NCBI RefSeq assembly: GCF_019249795.2
Contig: NZ_CP156891.1
Coordinates: forward strand, 1 to 64,000
Reading direction: 5' to 3'
Source of the DNA: Segatella copri
GTDB taxonomy: Bacteria > Bacteroidota > Bacteroidia > Bacteroidales > Bacteroidaceae
Length of the DNA: 64,000 nt
Shown: positions 16,494 to 24,894 of the stretch, in pieces
Position numbering within the stretch: position 1 is the first letter of the stretch
Layout of the letters: each line of letters begins with the position of its first letter
The notes under the pieces: generated by a model
What the model was told of the DNA's origin: nothing
Databases searched by the model: none
Seen by the model: the letters and a program-made list of their open reading frames with translations, nothing else
Translations under genes and position numbers: made by a program

Positions 16494-18554
16494 TTACATT
16501 TTTCCCATTGTCTTGGTATCGTCAAACTCCACCACCTGGCAAATATTATCCCAGTCGATGTTGCTCACTTTCTTGGTCACCTTGCCGATGCTCAGTTCTT
16601 CTGGCTGACCTCTGTATTTCCTTGTGCGTCGGTCTATCTGTCTTTGCACCTCCTTGCTCACACCCTTCAGCTTTGGTGTCTGCAAGCCGTGCTGTTCAGG
16701 AGCCACGCCCTCGTCATACTCGATTTGCCTTGCCTCCACTTGTCGCTCTATGCGACTTTGCTCGGTTGCCTCACGCTGTTGCCTGATGAAAAGAGCCTCG
16801 CCCTCGGTCTGTTCCTGTATGGCTCGGTGTATCACCATGTATGGCTCAGCCACTCTCTCAAATCTAAGCTGTCCTGCTTTGTCCTTCCAGTAGAGGCGAA
16901 TGCTTGTGAAGTCGTATGGATCATATTTCACCACAAACTTCTGATAGGTGTGCTTTCTTCTCCATTCCAGATCTGGCACTCCAGGGCTGCTCATCACCTC
17001 ATAGGTTCGCTTCTTGCCCTTGATGGTTATCTCAATGCCACTGGAGGTGAAGGTGCTCATGCGGTCTGCCTGTACCCAGAACATTTCCACCATGTCGCTC
17101 ACTGTCACCACTGGGGTCTCAGGGTTCATGCTCTTCTCATACATGTCGATTCTCCTTTCTCCAGTGGCAGGGTGTGGCATTTCGTTCCATTCCTTCCTTG
17201 CCTCCAGATAGATGGCTTTCAGTTCGTCGTATGTTGGAAGGCTGTCCTTGTTTGCCTCGATGAACTCCAAGTTCGGGCGGCTCGTTTCCTTCTTGGTGGT
17301 GATGTTCTGTCCTGTAAAGTTCCATTCCTTGTGAAGTACCTGGCTCTGTAGCCTGTAGAAGAGGTTCTCGATCGTCTTGCTCGCTCCGTTGTATGGGGTG
17401 GTGGTACGATGGATGTGGCATAGCTTCTTGAAGAACTCCTGGTTCTCCAGCTTCTTATGGCCACCTTGGTTGTCATACACGATTTCGTAGGGCTTGTGTC
17501 CGCTCACCTGTATGGCCATCCTGTAGCTCATGTACTGGGCTTCATAGTCCTCGCTGTCACTGATGCAGAAACCAAGGAGACATTCTGAGTAAGCATCTAT
17601 CACCTCATACACGCTCGTGGTTCTCACCTTGCCATCCTCATCCTTGTAGTAGAGGTTGAGCTTCGTGCCGTCACCATACCAGAGGGCATCCCTCATCTGT
17701 GGAAGTTGGGTCTTGTGTCTGCGGTCAAACTTTTGGTGTGCCTTCTGCTCGCCATGTACGGCATCATACCACAATGGCTGCACGGCTGCACTGTCAAGCC
17801 ATATCTTCAAGCTGCGGATGCTCTTCAGGGGCTTCCACCCACGGCTCTCACACTCTTGGTTGAACTGGGTGAAAATCTGAGAGTCTGTCAGCACTGGCAC
17901 ACGGCTTCTTTTCAGTGCCACGAGTCTTCTGCCAGCTTCCTCTGTTATCTTCACCGTGTTCTTATTGCCTATCTTGCCACTTATCAGTGAGGGATAGCCA
18001 TCCTTCTTGAAGGTGCTCATCTTCACTTTCAATCGAGCGAGGTTCTTGGGGAGTGTATGTCCAAAGGCTTCCCTCATCTTCTCGCTTTGCTTGAACACGA
18101 TGCTCCAGAGGTCGCTTCTTCTGCCACCACCCAGGGCATGTGTCGTGGCTTGCAGGTCATTCATCCTGGCAAGGAGCATTTTCAGCACGCTTGCGTTCTG
18201 GGTGTATTCGTCGATGAGCTTCTGTGAAAGTCTTGTTTGAACACCATTCAAATCGTATTCAAACGACTCGTAAAACTTACGAGCTTCCTCATCCACCTGC
18301 ATGTAGTCCTTCAACTCTTGTCGCTCCAACACGTCCTTGGGGTCGCCATATTTCTCCACGAATCTCATTCTGTACTTCTTGGGAAGGGAGGCATACACAT
18401 ACAGGGCATAGTTTCCTTCTCCTCTTGCTTGTCGGGCGCATTGGATGTTGCCACGATTGACATTTTTGATGAGAGTGTCACCCTTGATGACAGGCTCGTC
18501 ACCACCAGTTAGCTCCTCGAAGGTCACACACAGTATCTTGTTGTAAAACTCCAT
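16494..18554 (-). CDS. MuA-like DDE transposase
   Basis: This 686-residue protein carries the DDE catalytic domain of Mu-type transposases: Asp295 in LWYGDGTKL, Asp361 in EIVYDNQGGH and Glu396 in NGASKTIENLF. N-terminal DNA-binding helices precede it, and a Mu-transposase C-terminal beta-barrel region follows (YEKSMNPETPVVTVSD, then VKYDPYDFTSIRLY). The C-terminal tail is basic and Gln/Arg-rich, the area that contacts MuB in Mu. The enzyme cuts and joins phage ends during integration and replicative transposition. It is the largest gene of the early operon, directly upstream of the MuB-like gene. Confidence 0.93.
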   Translation of the reverse strand: MEFYNKILCVTFEELTGGDEPVIKGDTLIKNVNRGNIQCARQARGEGNYALYVYASLPKKYRMRFVEKYGDPKDVLERQELKDYMQVDEEARKFYESFEYDLNGVQTRLSQKLIDEYTQNASVLKMLLARMNDLQATTHALGGGRRSDLWSIVFKQSEKMREAFGHTLPKNLARLKVKMSTFKKDGYPSLISGKIGNKNTVKITEEAGRRLVALKRSRVPVLTDSQIFTQFNQECESRGWKPLKSIRSLKIWLDSAAVQPLWYDAVHGEQKAHQKFDRRHKTQLPQMRDALWYGDGTKLNLYYKDEDGKVRTTSVYEVIDAYSECLLGFCISDSEDYEAQYMSYRMAIQVSGHKPYEIVYDNQGGHKKLENQEFFKKLCHIHRTTTPYNGASKTIENLFYRLQSQVLHKEWNFTGQNITTKKETSRPNLEFIEANKDSLPTYDELKAIYLEARKEWNEMPHPATGERRIDMYEKSMNPETPVVTVSDMVEMFWVQADRMSTFTSSGIEITIKGKKRTYEVMSSPGVPDLEWRRKHTYQKFVVKYDPYDFTSIRLYWKDKAGQLRFERVAEPYMVIHRAIQEQTEGEALFIRQQREATEQSRIERQVEARQIEYDEGVAPEQHGLQTPKLKGVSKEVQRQIDRRTRKYRGQPEELSIGKVTKKVSNIDWDNICQVVEFDDTKTMGKM

Positions 18555-18585
18555 TCCGTTATTTGTTTAATATTCTTGTATGTTT

Positions 18586-18810
18586 TTACTCTTCTATCCC
18601 ATCACCAGGCACACCTCTCAAGGCGATGGCACTGGCAAGGAAGTTCACAATCACGGCAAACACACACAATACGTCACTTCTGTCAAAAGACAATGCGCAA
18701 AGCATCACAAAGCTCACCAAGAACCAAATCAATCTCAGTTTCATGGCAAGGGCAAGGCTGAGAAACCATTTCCATTCCTTACCATATATCAGTCTAAATG
18801 CTTCCTTCAT
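18586..18810 (-). CDS. Small membrane protein of the early operon
   Basis: This 74-residue protein has two hydrophobic stretches (LIWFLVSFVMLCAL and VLCVFAVIVNFLASAIAL) preceded by basic residues, so it is probably an inner-membrane protein with two transmembrane segments. No family was recognised. It lies between the Cro-like regulator and the transposase, 6 and 31 bases away. A role in superinfection exclusion would be speculative. Confidence 0.6.
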   Translation of the reverse strand: MKEAFRLIYGKEWKWFLSLALAMKLRLIWFLVSFVMLCALSFDRSDVLCVFAVIVNFLASAIALRGVPGDGIEE

Positions 18811-18816
18811 AATTCT

Positions 18817-19008
18817 TTATTTTTGAGGATCCAACTTATCGCCTACAGGTATGCCACCAAAATCCTTGATGGCCATGTATCTCACCCTTCTTGCCAGGTG
18901 AGAGTCCTTCTTGTAGTTGAGCGATTTACTAACCATTTCGGGTGTAATACCCATCAGTGTGGCTATTCTTTTGCCAACACCATGACCTACGATGATTCTT
19001 TTATTCAT
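18817..19008 (-). CDS. Cro/Ner-like early regulator
   Basis: This 63-residue basic protein has a helix-turn-helix pattern (VGKRIATLMGITPEMVSKSL) and lies first in the minus-strand early operon, opposite the CI-like repressor. That place and size suit a Cro/Ner-type regulator that shuts off the repressor promoter and tunes early transcription. Binding to the repeats at 19106-19169 is likely but inferred. Confidence 0.7.
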   Translation of the reverse strand: MNKRIIVGHGVGKRIATLMGITPEMVSKSLNYKKDSHLARRVRYMAIKDFGGIPVGDKLDPQK

Positions 19009-19096
19009 GCCTTTTTATGTTAAATTCCTATTATTTTTACCTTTTCTCGCCAATATTTTGTATCTTTGGCGACGTGTTCAATTATTAAACACGCTG

Positions 19097-19169
19097 CAAA
19101 GATAAACAAAATGTAGATATTAACAAAAGTTTTGGAGATATTTTTATCAACAAAATGTAGATTTTAACA
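19097..19169. promoter_or_regulatory. Early promoter and operator repeats of the lysogeny switch
   Basis: On the minus strand TTTG (19127-19124), 19 bases and TATCTTTG (19104-19097) form a canonical Bacteroidetes promoter reading into the Cro-like gene. Two 20-bp direct repeats, ACAAAATGTAGATATTAACA at 19106-19125 and the same with one change at 19150-19169, lie 44 bp apart. The first fills the space between -33 and -7, so a bound repressor would block the early promoter. The second ends 4 bases before the repressor start. A third partial copy (19319-19332) lies inside the repressor gene. Confidence 0.75.
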
Positions 19170-19173
19170 TATT

Positions 19174-19854
19174 ATGGATAAAAAAACGATGTTAGAAGCT
19201 TTGATTTCTCATTTTACAAATGGAAATAAAGCACAATTTGCTAAGCTATTAGGCGTATCTCCACAAACTATCAGTGCGTGGATAGCCAGAAATACATTCG
19301 ATTCTGAATTAATATACGCAAAATGTAGATATATCAATCCTTCTTGGCTATTGACAGGTCAAGGTAATATGCTAACCAATGATGAAAACACACAAAATGT
19401 GAAATCCAGTCGTGAGGCCATTCCTGCTATAGATGGAATGCCAAATGACATAAAACCGATTCCTTTGGTAACAGAGCGTGCTGCTGCTGGATTTGGAAAT
19501 GAATGTTTCGCTATACAAAAGAGTGACGTGAAAGATTATTATATCATTCCAAAGTTTAGATTCTGTCAAGTTGATTTTATGATCGAGGTTTCTGGCTTGT
19601 CTATGTATCCACGTTTTAAGTCTGGGGATGTTATAGCTTGTACTATTCTCCATGATGCAAAATATATACAGTGGAATCGTTGCCATGTTATAGCAACAAG
19701 GGAGCAAGGCATCCTTGTTAAGAGAATCATGCCAAGTGAGCAAGAGGGATGCTTTAAAATTGTTTCTGACAATAAGGATTTCCCCCCATTCGACCTGCCA
19801 ACAGAAGAAATTACTGGTCTTGCACTGGTTGTTGGGTGTGTTAGCTTAGAATGA
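19174..19854 (+). CDS. CI-like phage repressor with S24 peptidase domain
   Basis: This 226-residue protein has an N-terminal CI-type helix-turn-helix (residues about 18-40, KAQFAKLLGVSPQTISAWIA) and a C-terminal LexA/S24 domain with Ser143 in GLSMYPRFKSGD and Lys183 in GILVKRI. An Ala105-Gly106 pair in ERAAAGF is the probable self-cleavage site. Such repressors hold the lytic genes silent and are cleaved when RecA filaments form, so the prophage is probably SOS-inducible. It is transcribed away from the early operon over the shared operators. Confidence 0.92.
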   Translation: MDKKTMLEALISHFTNGNKAQFAKLLGVSPQTISAWIARNTFDSELIYAKCRYINPSWLLTGQGNMLTNDENTQNVKSSREAIPAIDGMPNDIKPIPLVTERAAAGFGNECFAIQKSDVKDYYIIPKFRFCQVDFMIEVSGLSMYPRFKSGDVIACTILHDAKYIQWNRCHVIATREQGILVKRIMPSEQEGCFKIVSDNKDFPPFDLPTEEITGLALVVGCVSLE

Positions 19855-19890
19855 TTGAGATGTGTATGCTTTTTATATATAAATATGTGG

Positions 19891-19912
19891 AAGTCCTTTA
19901 TTTTTAGGACTT
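19891..19912 (+). terminator. Hairpin after the repressor gene
   Basis: AAGTCCT (19891-19897) pairs with AGGACTT (19906-19912) around an 8-base loop, 37 bases after the repressor stop. The following sequence is only moderately T-rich, so it is a weak terminator candidate. Confidence 0.45.
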
Positions 19913-20044
19913 TCACTTGTTTTTTGCCCCTTAAATAAGGACTTTTTCACTGTTTTTTAGTTAATAAATATAAGAGAAAAAGCCATTTTTTCGCCTTTTT
20001 CATACCCATTTCCTTATTATATCTAATGTTTTTACATTGTATTT

Positions 20045-20131
20045 TGTCCTTCCAAATGTCCTTCCTATCCAAACATTTCGTTTTTCCAAATGTTAGAATG
20101 TCCTTCCAAATGTCCTTCCAAGTGTCCTTCC
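20045..20131. repeat. Tandem TGTCCTTCC repeats around a phage-end-like motif
   Basis: TGTCCTTCC occurs five times, at 20045, 20057, 20099, 20111 and 20123. Two copies and then three copies are spaced exactly 12 bp apart, and they flank ACATTTCGTTTTTCC at 20073-20087. The last motif recurs near the phage right end at 20845 and 20939. These look like protein-binding arrays of the phage; what binds them is unknown. Confidence 0.65.
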
Positions 20132-20169
20132 AAACCCTATTTTTACGGTAAATTGGTCAATTCGTTGTT

Positions 20170-20251
20170 GGCTAAAACGGGAAAACGGCTCACAAACTAT
20201 TCAAAGATAGTTTGCAAGCCGTTCAAATCCTTTTAAATGAGCGTTTTAGCC
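20170..20251. terminator. Nested palindrome, probable bidirectional terminator
   Basis: GGCTAAAACG (20170-20179) pairs with CGTTTTAGCC (20242-20251). Inside, AACGGCT (20184-20190) pairs with AGCCGTT (20217-20223), enclosing CAAACTAT/ATAGTTTG. The structure lies between convergent genes, the repressor on the plus strand and the small minus-strand gene ending at 20255. Confidence 0.55.
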
Positions 20252-20254
20252 GTT

Positions 20255-20467
20255 TTATTCCTTGCCACCACTTCGTCTTAGATGGCTCTGTATGATCATG
20301 GCCTTGCCATTCATCAGACAGCCTCCATCCGTCAATCCTGCATGGAGCAAGCTGCTCTTGGTGTAGCCTATCTGTTCGGGCGTTAAAACGTCAAATATGG
20401 CCGAAATAGAGCCGAAATAGTAGTTCTTCCTACCTGATAGCAGGTGTACATGTATTACCTTCGTCAT
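20255..20467 (-). CDS. Small conserved-looking protein near the phage right end
   Basis: From ATG 20467 (MTKVIHVHLLSGRKNYYFGS) this is a 70-residue protein with NYYFGSISAIFDVLTPEQIG. Short proteins with a similar KNYYFGS-AIFDVL core are, from memory, common in Bacteroides and Prevotella, but their function is not known. A longer start at 20491 is possible. A -7 element TATCTTTG lies at 20516-20509. It is the only gene between the repressor and the phage end that has good coding character. Confidence 0.55.
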   Translation of the reverse strand: MTKVIHVHLLSGRKNYYFGSISAIFDVLTPEQIGYTKSSLLHAGLTDGGCLMNGKAMIIQSHLRRSGGKE

Positions 20468-20531
20468 TGCCTTATAATTTTGTCGTAACATGAATAATTT
20501 ATCGGGTGCAAAGATACCAAATATTTATTAT

Positions 20532-20639
20532 ATGGAAGAATTTAATAATATAAAACTTCTAAATATTGCTTATTTAGAATTTTCCAATAATCAAGAAATA
20601 CAGTTATCAAACTTACTTTTAAAGCCTATAGATGCCTGA
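20532..20639 (+). CDS. Possible 35-residue ORF (weak)
   Basis: ATG 20532 to TGA 20637-20639 encodes 35 residues (MEEFNNIKLLNIAYLEFSNN and on). It lies in the otherwise non-coding right end of the phage and has no recognised relative. It may be a chance frame. Confidence 0.2.
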   Translation: MEEFNNIKLLNIAYLEFSNNQEIQLSNLLLKPIDA

Positions 20640-20684
20640 CGAAGGAACAATCTCTGTTATCCATTCCATCCATCAAAGCCCAAA

Positions 20685-20774
20685 GAAGGCGATATGAGCC
20701 ATCAGGAGCCTCTTACGCATAAATGGATGATAAACCACCCACCAACTCCCTCAAAAAGCCCTCATATCGCCTTC
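20685..20774. repeat. 14-bp perfect inverted repeat near phage end
   Basis: GAAGGCGATATGAG (20685-20698) and CTCATATCGCCTTC (20761-20774) form a perfect inverted repeat with a 62-base spacer that contains no gene. It could fold into a long-loop hairpin or act as a paired protein site. Apart from the weak 35-codon frame, the surrounding 20468-20960 stretch holds only repeats of this kind. Confidence 0.5.
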
Positions 20775-20840
20775 AATGTAACATTTTCCCTTTGAACGCT
20801 CTTCAAATGTTCGTTGAATGTCATATGAATGTTATATGAA

Positions 20841-20960
20841 TGTAACATTTCGTTTTTCCTCTGGTTAACCTCTCAAATCTCTCAACCCCCCAGTGTTTAA
20901 AGGGCTTTCCACTGATTTAGGGTCTCATTCATTTTTACACATTTCGTTTTACCCCCTATA
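20841..20960. other. Prophage right end with repeated transposase-site-like motifs
   Basis: ACATTTCGTTTTTCC (20845-20859) and ACATTTCGTTTTACC (20939-20953) repeat the motif at 20073. In Mu the transposase binds several copies of a short sequence near each end, the outermost within tens of bases of the junction, so these copies are good candidates for end-binding sites. Host coding sequence resumes between about 20954 and 20980. The exact last phage base was not resolved. Confidence 0.5.
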
Positions 20961-21875
20961 TATAGAAAGGTTGTACAGGATGCAGATTTAGTACTGAGTG
21001 TTGGTGGACATCATTTTACGACTTTGCTTTCCCGAGATTTAGTTTCTTCTATTAATTATGATGCAATGGCAGTTCTTTCTTTGGGTAAACCATTAGTATG
21101 CTTTTCGCAGTCTTTTGGTCCTTTTGAATTCCATAATCCAAAGAATGAAATACTCACAAAGAAGATTCTATCAGCTTGCAAAATAATGCTTCCTCGTGAG
21201 TTGAAATCGGCAGATGAACTTCGAAGAATGGGTGTAACCAATGATAAAGTAATAAATACTTTTGAAAGTGTGATCACTCTCAACTCTTTGATTGCTGATT
21301 ATGTCCTTCCAACAAAACGTGATAAGAGGGTAGGAATTGCGATTTATGCAACACAGAAACGAGAGCCTGAAGTACATGCCAATTATATTAAGACATTTGT
21401 CGATACATGTAATTATTTGAATGCACAAGGTTACGAAGTCCGTTTCTTCCCAATGGAGTTAAAGGGTACTGGTCCTGATGATCGTATACTGATTAAGGAA
21501 ATTACTGATAAGGTATCAAAACCGACAATGTGTAAGGTTTATGACGATGATTTAACTACAGAAAGTCATATAAAAGAAGTTGCGAAATGTCAATTCTTTA
21601 TAGGGCATAAAACTCACTCAACCATATTTGCAATGGCTACTGGTACTCCGCTAGTTGGAGTTGCTTATCATGTAAAAACTCGTGAATTTATGCATCAGTT
21701 TGAATGTGAGGAATATTGTATTGATGATAGTAAACTTACGACAAATCTAATGTTATCTACTATTGATAATTTGCGTAAAAATATAGATGTAGTGGGACAA
21801 AAATTGTATGATAATGCAAAAAAAATGAGTGATGTCGTAAAAAAGGATATGCGAAAGATTTTAAATGAAATTTGA
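20961..21875 (+). pseudogene. Polysaccharide pyruvyl transferase family, 5' truncated by the prophage
   Basis: The frame shows DADLVLSVGGHHF at its very start and FGHKTHS-type sequence later (KCQFFIGHKTHSTIFAMATG), both typical of polysaccharide pyruvyl transferase (CsaB/WcaK-like) proteins, which add pyruvate ketals to sugar polymers. Roughly the first 80-100 residues expected for the family are missing, and no normal start codon is present near the junction. The prophage end lies immediately upstream, so the gene was probably split by phage insertion, with its 5' part beyond the left end. The stop overlaps the start region of the next gene. Confidence 0.82.
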
Positions 21876-21877
21876 TT

Positions 21878-23110
21878 ATGAGATTATTATTAATAGCTCC
21901 CGGCTATCTTCCTTATACATTTTCTGAAAATTTGTGTAATGGTAAGTTGGCTTATGCCATGTATAAAAAAGGTTGGCATGTGGATGTGTTATCAAAGGTG
22001 GATGAAGGTCCTGCCTATTCGACTGAATGGACAGAACCTTGGTTGTCACTTAAAAAGAATAATATCACTATAACTTATCCAGTAGGAGGAAAACTCACTC
22101 GTATGTGGGACGTTCTTCGCTCTTCTGTTAAGTTAGGTATGTATCCTGAAGGAGGTGTCCGTTGGGCGTGTCGTGCATACGAACTGGCATTGAAGCTCTG
22201 TAAAGAGAATCATTATGATGCTGTGTTGACCCGTTCACCAAGTGATATTCCACATATTATCGGTCTTCGTCTTAAAGAAAAGTTGGGGATTAGATGGATT
22301 GCTAATTGGAATGATCCTGCTGCTCCTATATGGCCAGAGCCTTATACGCATCATTTTTCGGCAAAAGAACAGGCTAGAAAGGATCAATTTACTCAGATGT
22401 GTTTAAAGGGTGCAGATGTAAATACATTTCCTTCCCAGTCTTTGTTGGAGCATTTTACATCACATTATCCTTTTTTGGCAGAACAGAAAACAGAGGTTAT
22501 TCCACATATTGCATTGGTTGAGGATATTGTTCCTCGATTGAAAGAAAAACCAGTCAATGATAAGTTTAGAATTTGTCATTCTGGAAATCTGTCTATAGAG
22601 CGCAATCCAGAACTTACTTTTAAGGCTTTACGTGAGTTAATAGATGAAGGTTTCAATAAGATGGAGTTCTCTATTATGGGGCATTTTAATGATTATACTA
22701 CAGAACTTATTAGAAAATATCAGCTGGAAGACTATGTAAAATGTATTGGTGGATTCCCTTATATGGAGGCGATTCAAAAAATGCAGGAATTCGATTGTTT
22801 GGTATTGCTGGAAGCTCGTCTGAAAAAAGGAATCTTTTTCGCCAGTAAGTTTACTGACTATGCTCAGTTAGGAAAACCAATTCTTGCCATATCGCCGACC
22901 AATGGTTTTGCAGCTGACACATTGGCTCAATTTGGTGGTGGAATTAGTGTGAATAATCAGAGTTATAGGAGTATTAAAAATGGTATTTTAAAGCTTTATA
23001 TGGCTTGGATGAATCATACTCTTTCACAAGACTATTCTACTCAAAAGTTATATGAGCAAGTTAGTGCAGAGCATGTGATCGATATTTATGAAAGAATATT
23101 AGAAGACTAA
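21878..23110 (+). CDS. Glycosyltransferase family 4-like
   Basis: This protein of about 410 residues starts MRLLLIAPGYLPYTFSENLC and has a GT-B layout: an N-terminal acceptor domain, then FRICHSGNLSIERNPELTFKA and a C-terminal donor domain (QLEDYVKCIGGFPYMEAIQK, CLVLLEARLKKGIFFASKF). It probably adds one sugar to a lipid-linked repeat unit on the cytoplasmic face. ATG 21878 is preferred over a TTG at 21872. It begins 2 bases after the truncated pyruvyl transferase stop, in the same operon. Confidence 0.82.
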   Translation: MRLLLIAPGYLPYTFSENLCNGKLAYAMYKKGWHVDVLSKVDEGPAYSTEWTEPWLSLKKNNITITYPVGGKLTRMWDVLRSSVKLGMYPEGGVRWACRAYELALKLCKENHYDAVLTRSPSDIPHIIGLRLKEKLGIRWIANWNDPAAPIWPEPYTHHFSAKEQARKDQFTQMCLKGADVNTFPSQSLLEHFTSHYPFLAEQKTEVIPHIALVEDIVPRLKEKPVNDKFRICHSGNLSIERNPELTFKALRELIDEGFNKMEFSIMGHFNDYTTELIRKYQLEDYVKCIGGFPYMEAIQKMQEFDCLVLLEARLKKGIFFASKFTDYAQLGKPILAISPTNGFAADTLAQFGGGISVNNQSYRSIKNGILKLYMAWMNHTLSQDYSTQKLYEQVSAEHVIDIYERILED

Positions 23111-23112
23111 AA

Positions 23113-24108
23113 ATGAAACTTACATATATTTCGATTTTACGTTCTTTGTCTATCTTGGTTGTAGTATTCTTCCATGTTTATCAGTATATGTATGTACCTG
23201 CTCATTTCCCTGAAACGGTACAGATGTATCATGATGCATATTTCTGGTTCAACCAATGTGTGGGGATTAATATAGCTATGCCTATGTTTACATTGATAGC
23301 TGGTTTTTTGTTCAGCTATTTTTATGATAAAGGTAAATACCAAGAATTTGTACCTCTTATCAAAAAGAAAGCAATGCGCTTGTTGCTTCCTTTCTTTGTA
23401 TTTGGTATCTTAATGATGGCAACAACAGGTGTTTCTTTTAGGCCATGGGAGTTATATACTGGTGGTTTTGCCCACTTATGGTATTTATCTTTCCTGTTCT
23501 GGTGTTTTCCATTGGGATGGTTTATTAAGAAATATATGAAGTCTGTTAATGTGCAGGTCTTTATGTTGGTAGTCTTTCTTTTGGGAGCTAGTCAAGAAAA
23601 GTTTTTACCCATGATTATGGGAATTCATAATATTTCTAAATGGTTTGGATGGTTCATACTTGGTATGTTATTGTCTTCTTACCAAACGAAAATAAAAAAA
23701 GTTATATCAAAATATCATCTTGTGACACTTTTATTGATTCCATTTTTACTTCAGACTTATTTTAGTCCTTTAGAATATGGAGATCAAACATGGTATTCAG
23801 TGTTTTGTGTAGCAAGTTTATTAGTAGGAATATTGTATATTTTTGCTAATATGGGAGGGCATATTTTAAGATTATGTCAACCGTTGGTTTGGTTAAGTAA
23901 ATATTCCTTTGGTATTTATATCTTCCATTATTGGGTAGGACCTTATATGATATCTTCTACGGCAAAGCGTATATTTCCTCTGGAGGATTTGGCTGCTAAT
24001 CATGTTGTTTTGTTTCCTTTCATGCTTACACTTTCCGTGATATGTATTTCTTGGTGTCTTTCTTGGGCCTTGATGCAAACAAAAGTGGGAAAGATACTGA
24101 TTGGATAG
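23113..24108 (+). CDS. Acyltransferase family 3 (O-acetyltransferase) membrane protein
   Basis: This 331-residue protein has about ten hydrophobic segments and the family's early motif with an active-site His (SLSILVVVFFHVYQY). Further motifs are NQCVGINIAMPMFTLIAGFLF and GFAHLWYLSFLFWC. AT3 proteins transfer acetyl or other acyl groups to sugars of O-antigens and capsules in the inner membrane. It follows the GT4 gene with a 2-base gap. Confidence 0.87.
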   Translation: MKLTYISILRSLSILVVVFFHVYQYMYVPAHFPETVQMYHDAYFWFNQCVGINIAMPMFTLIAGFLFSYFYDKGKYQEFVPLIKKKAMRLLLPFFVFGILMMATTGVSFRPWELYTGGFAHLWYLSFLFWCFPLGWFIKKYMKSVNVQVFMLVVFLLGASQEKFLPMIMGIHNISKWFGWFILGMLLSSYQTKIKKVISKYHLVTLLLIPFLLQTYFSPLEYGDQTWYSVFCVASLLVGILYIFANMGGHILRLCQPLVWLSKYSFGIYIFHYWVGPYMISSTAKRIFPLEDLAANHVVLFPFMLTLSVICISWCLSWALMQTKVGKILIG

Positions 24109-24151
24109 AGAAGATAATATTTTTCAATATATATTATTGTACAAATAGGAT

Positions 24152-24892
24152 ATGTATAAAATTCTCATAAGGAAAGTTCGTGTTCAAACTATTCATTTAA
24201 AGACAAGCAGTCTTCATGATTTGACTCCAGCTAATCTTTCCGTGATAGTTGCCCCACATCCTGATGATGAGGTGTTTGGGTGTTGTGGTTTGATGCAGCG
24301 TTTGATAGCGCAGGGAAAACGAGTTGAATTGATTGTCATGACGGGTGGAGGTAAAAGTCATGCTGGCTGTTGTGACATTGATGAAAGCGAGTTGATCCGT
24401 CAGCGCCGACAGTTGACTATTCGTGCAGCGAAAGAATATGGGTTGTCTCAAGAATATATCCATTTCTTGGATTATCCAGATGGTGGAGTTCTAGAGAGTG
24501 ATTCTCAAACAGATAAACTTTCTAGTCTTATACACAAAATAGTGGATGGTCAGAATGATATATCTGTGTTCTATCCTCATAAAAATGGAGAAGGTTGGTC
24601 GGATCATGTAACTACGAGCAATATTGTATCTCATTTATTTGATAAGATTTGCCCCAACGCCAAGCAGTATGAATACTGTGTATGGTTCTGGTTCTATAAC
24701 TGTTGGAAGATTGATTGGAAACAGGCTTGTCTTGTTAGAATGAATAAGAAAGAGCATGCCGTAAAATTGAAAGCAATTGATGTTTATATTGAACCAAAGG
24801 CTCCTTGTGGCAAGCCATGGAGTGGAGTATTGCCACCTGTGTTTCTTTGGGCAAACAAATGGGATAAGGAATTATATTTTAGAGTGAAATAG
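24152..24892 (+). CDS. PIG-L family deacetylase
   Basis: This 246-residue protein has the zinc-binding motif APHPDDEVFGCCG (residues 35-47), MTGGGKSHAGC and ESELIRQRRQLTIRAAKEYG, then YPHKNGEGWSDHVTTSN supplying a further His. PIG-L/LmbE enzymes remove N-acetyl groups from GlcNAc-type sugars. Next to an N-acyltransferase-like gene this suggests that one sugar of the polymer is deacetylated and perhaps re-acylated. It lacks a signal peptide and should act in the cytoplasm. Confidence 0.88.
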   Translation: MYKILIRKVRVQTIHLKTSSLHDLTPANLSVIVAPHPDDEVFGCCGLMQRLIAQGKRVELIVMTGGGKSHAGCCDIDESELIRQRRQLTIRAAKEYGLSQEYIHFLDYPDGGVLESDSQTDKLSSLIHKIVDGQNDISVFYPHKNGEGWSDHVTTSNIVSHLFDKICPNAKQYEYCVWFWFYNCWKIDWKQACLVRMNKKEHAVKLKAIDVYIEPKAPCGKPWSGVLPPVFLWANKWDKELYFRVK

Positions 24893-24894
24893 AT

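Larger units (their letters stand above)
1..20960. mobile_element. Mu-like transposable prophage (right portion; left end outside window)
   Basis: The block contains a MuA-type DDE transposase, a MuB-type ATPase, gp36 (DUF1320), a DUF935 portal, a MuF head protein, a virion morphogenesis protein, a DUF2586-type sheath, tube, tape measure and gpD. This is the gene set of a transposable phage with a contractile tail. Early genes are on the minus strand near the right end, controlled by a CI/Cro-type switch, and the late genes diverge from about 6420. The right boundary is placed near 20960, because a polysaccharide pyruvyl transferase frame becomes recognisable immediately after it and lacks its N-terminus. 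The exact end and the target duplication cannot be fixed, since the left junction is not in the window. Confidence 0.93.

Noticed and set aside
16488..17351. Long open frame of 287 codons on the plus strand
   Set aside because: It lies wholly opposite the transposase gene and its protein is low-complexity Leu/His-rich, as expected for a shadow frame.
20045..20131. Possible CRISPR array
   Set aside because: Units are only 9-12 bp and directly adjacent, there are no spacers of constant length and no cas genes nearby.
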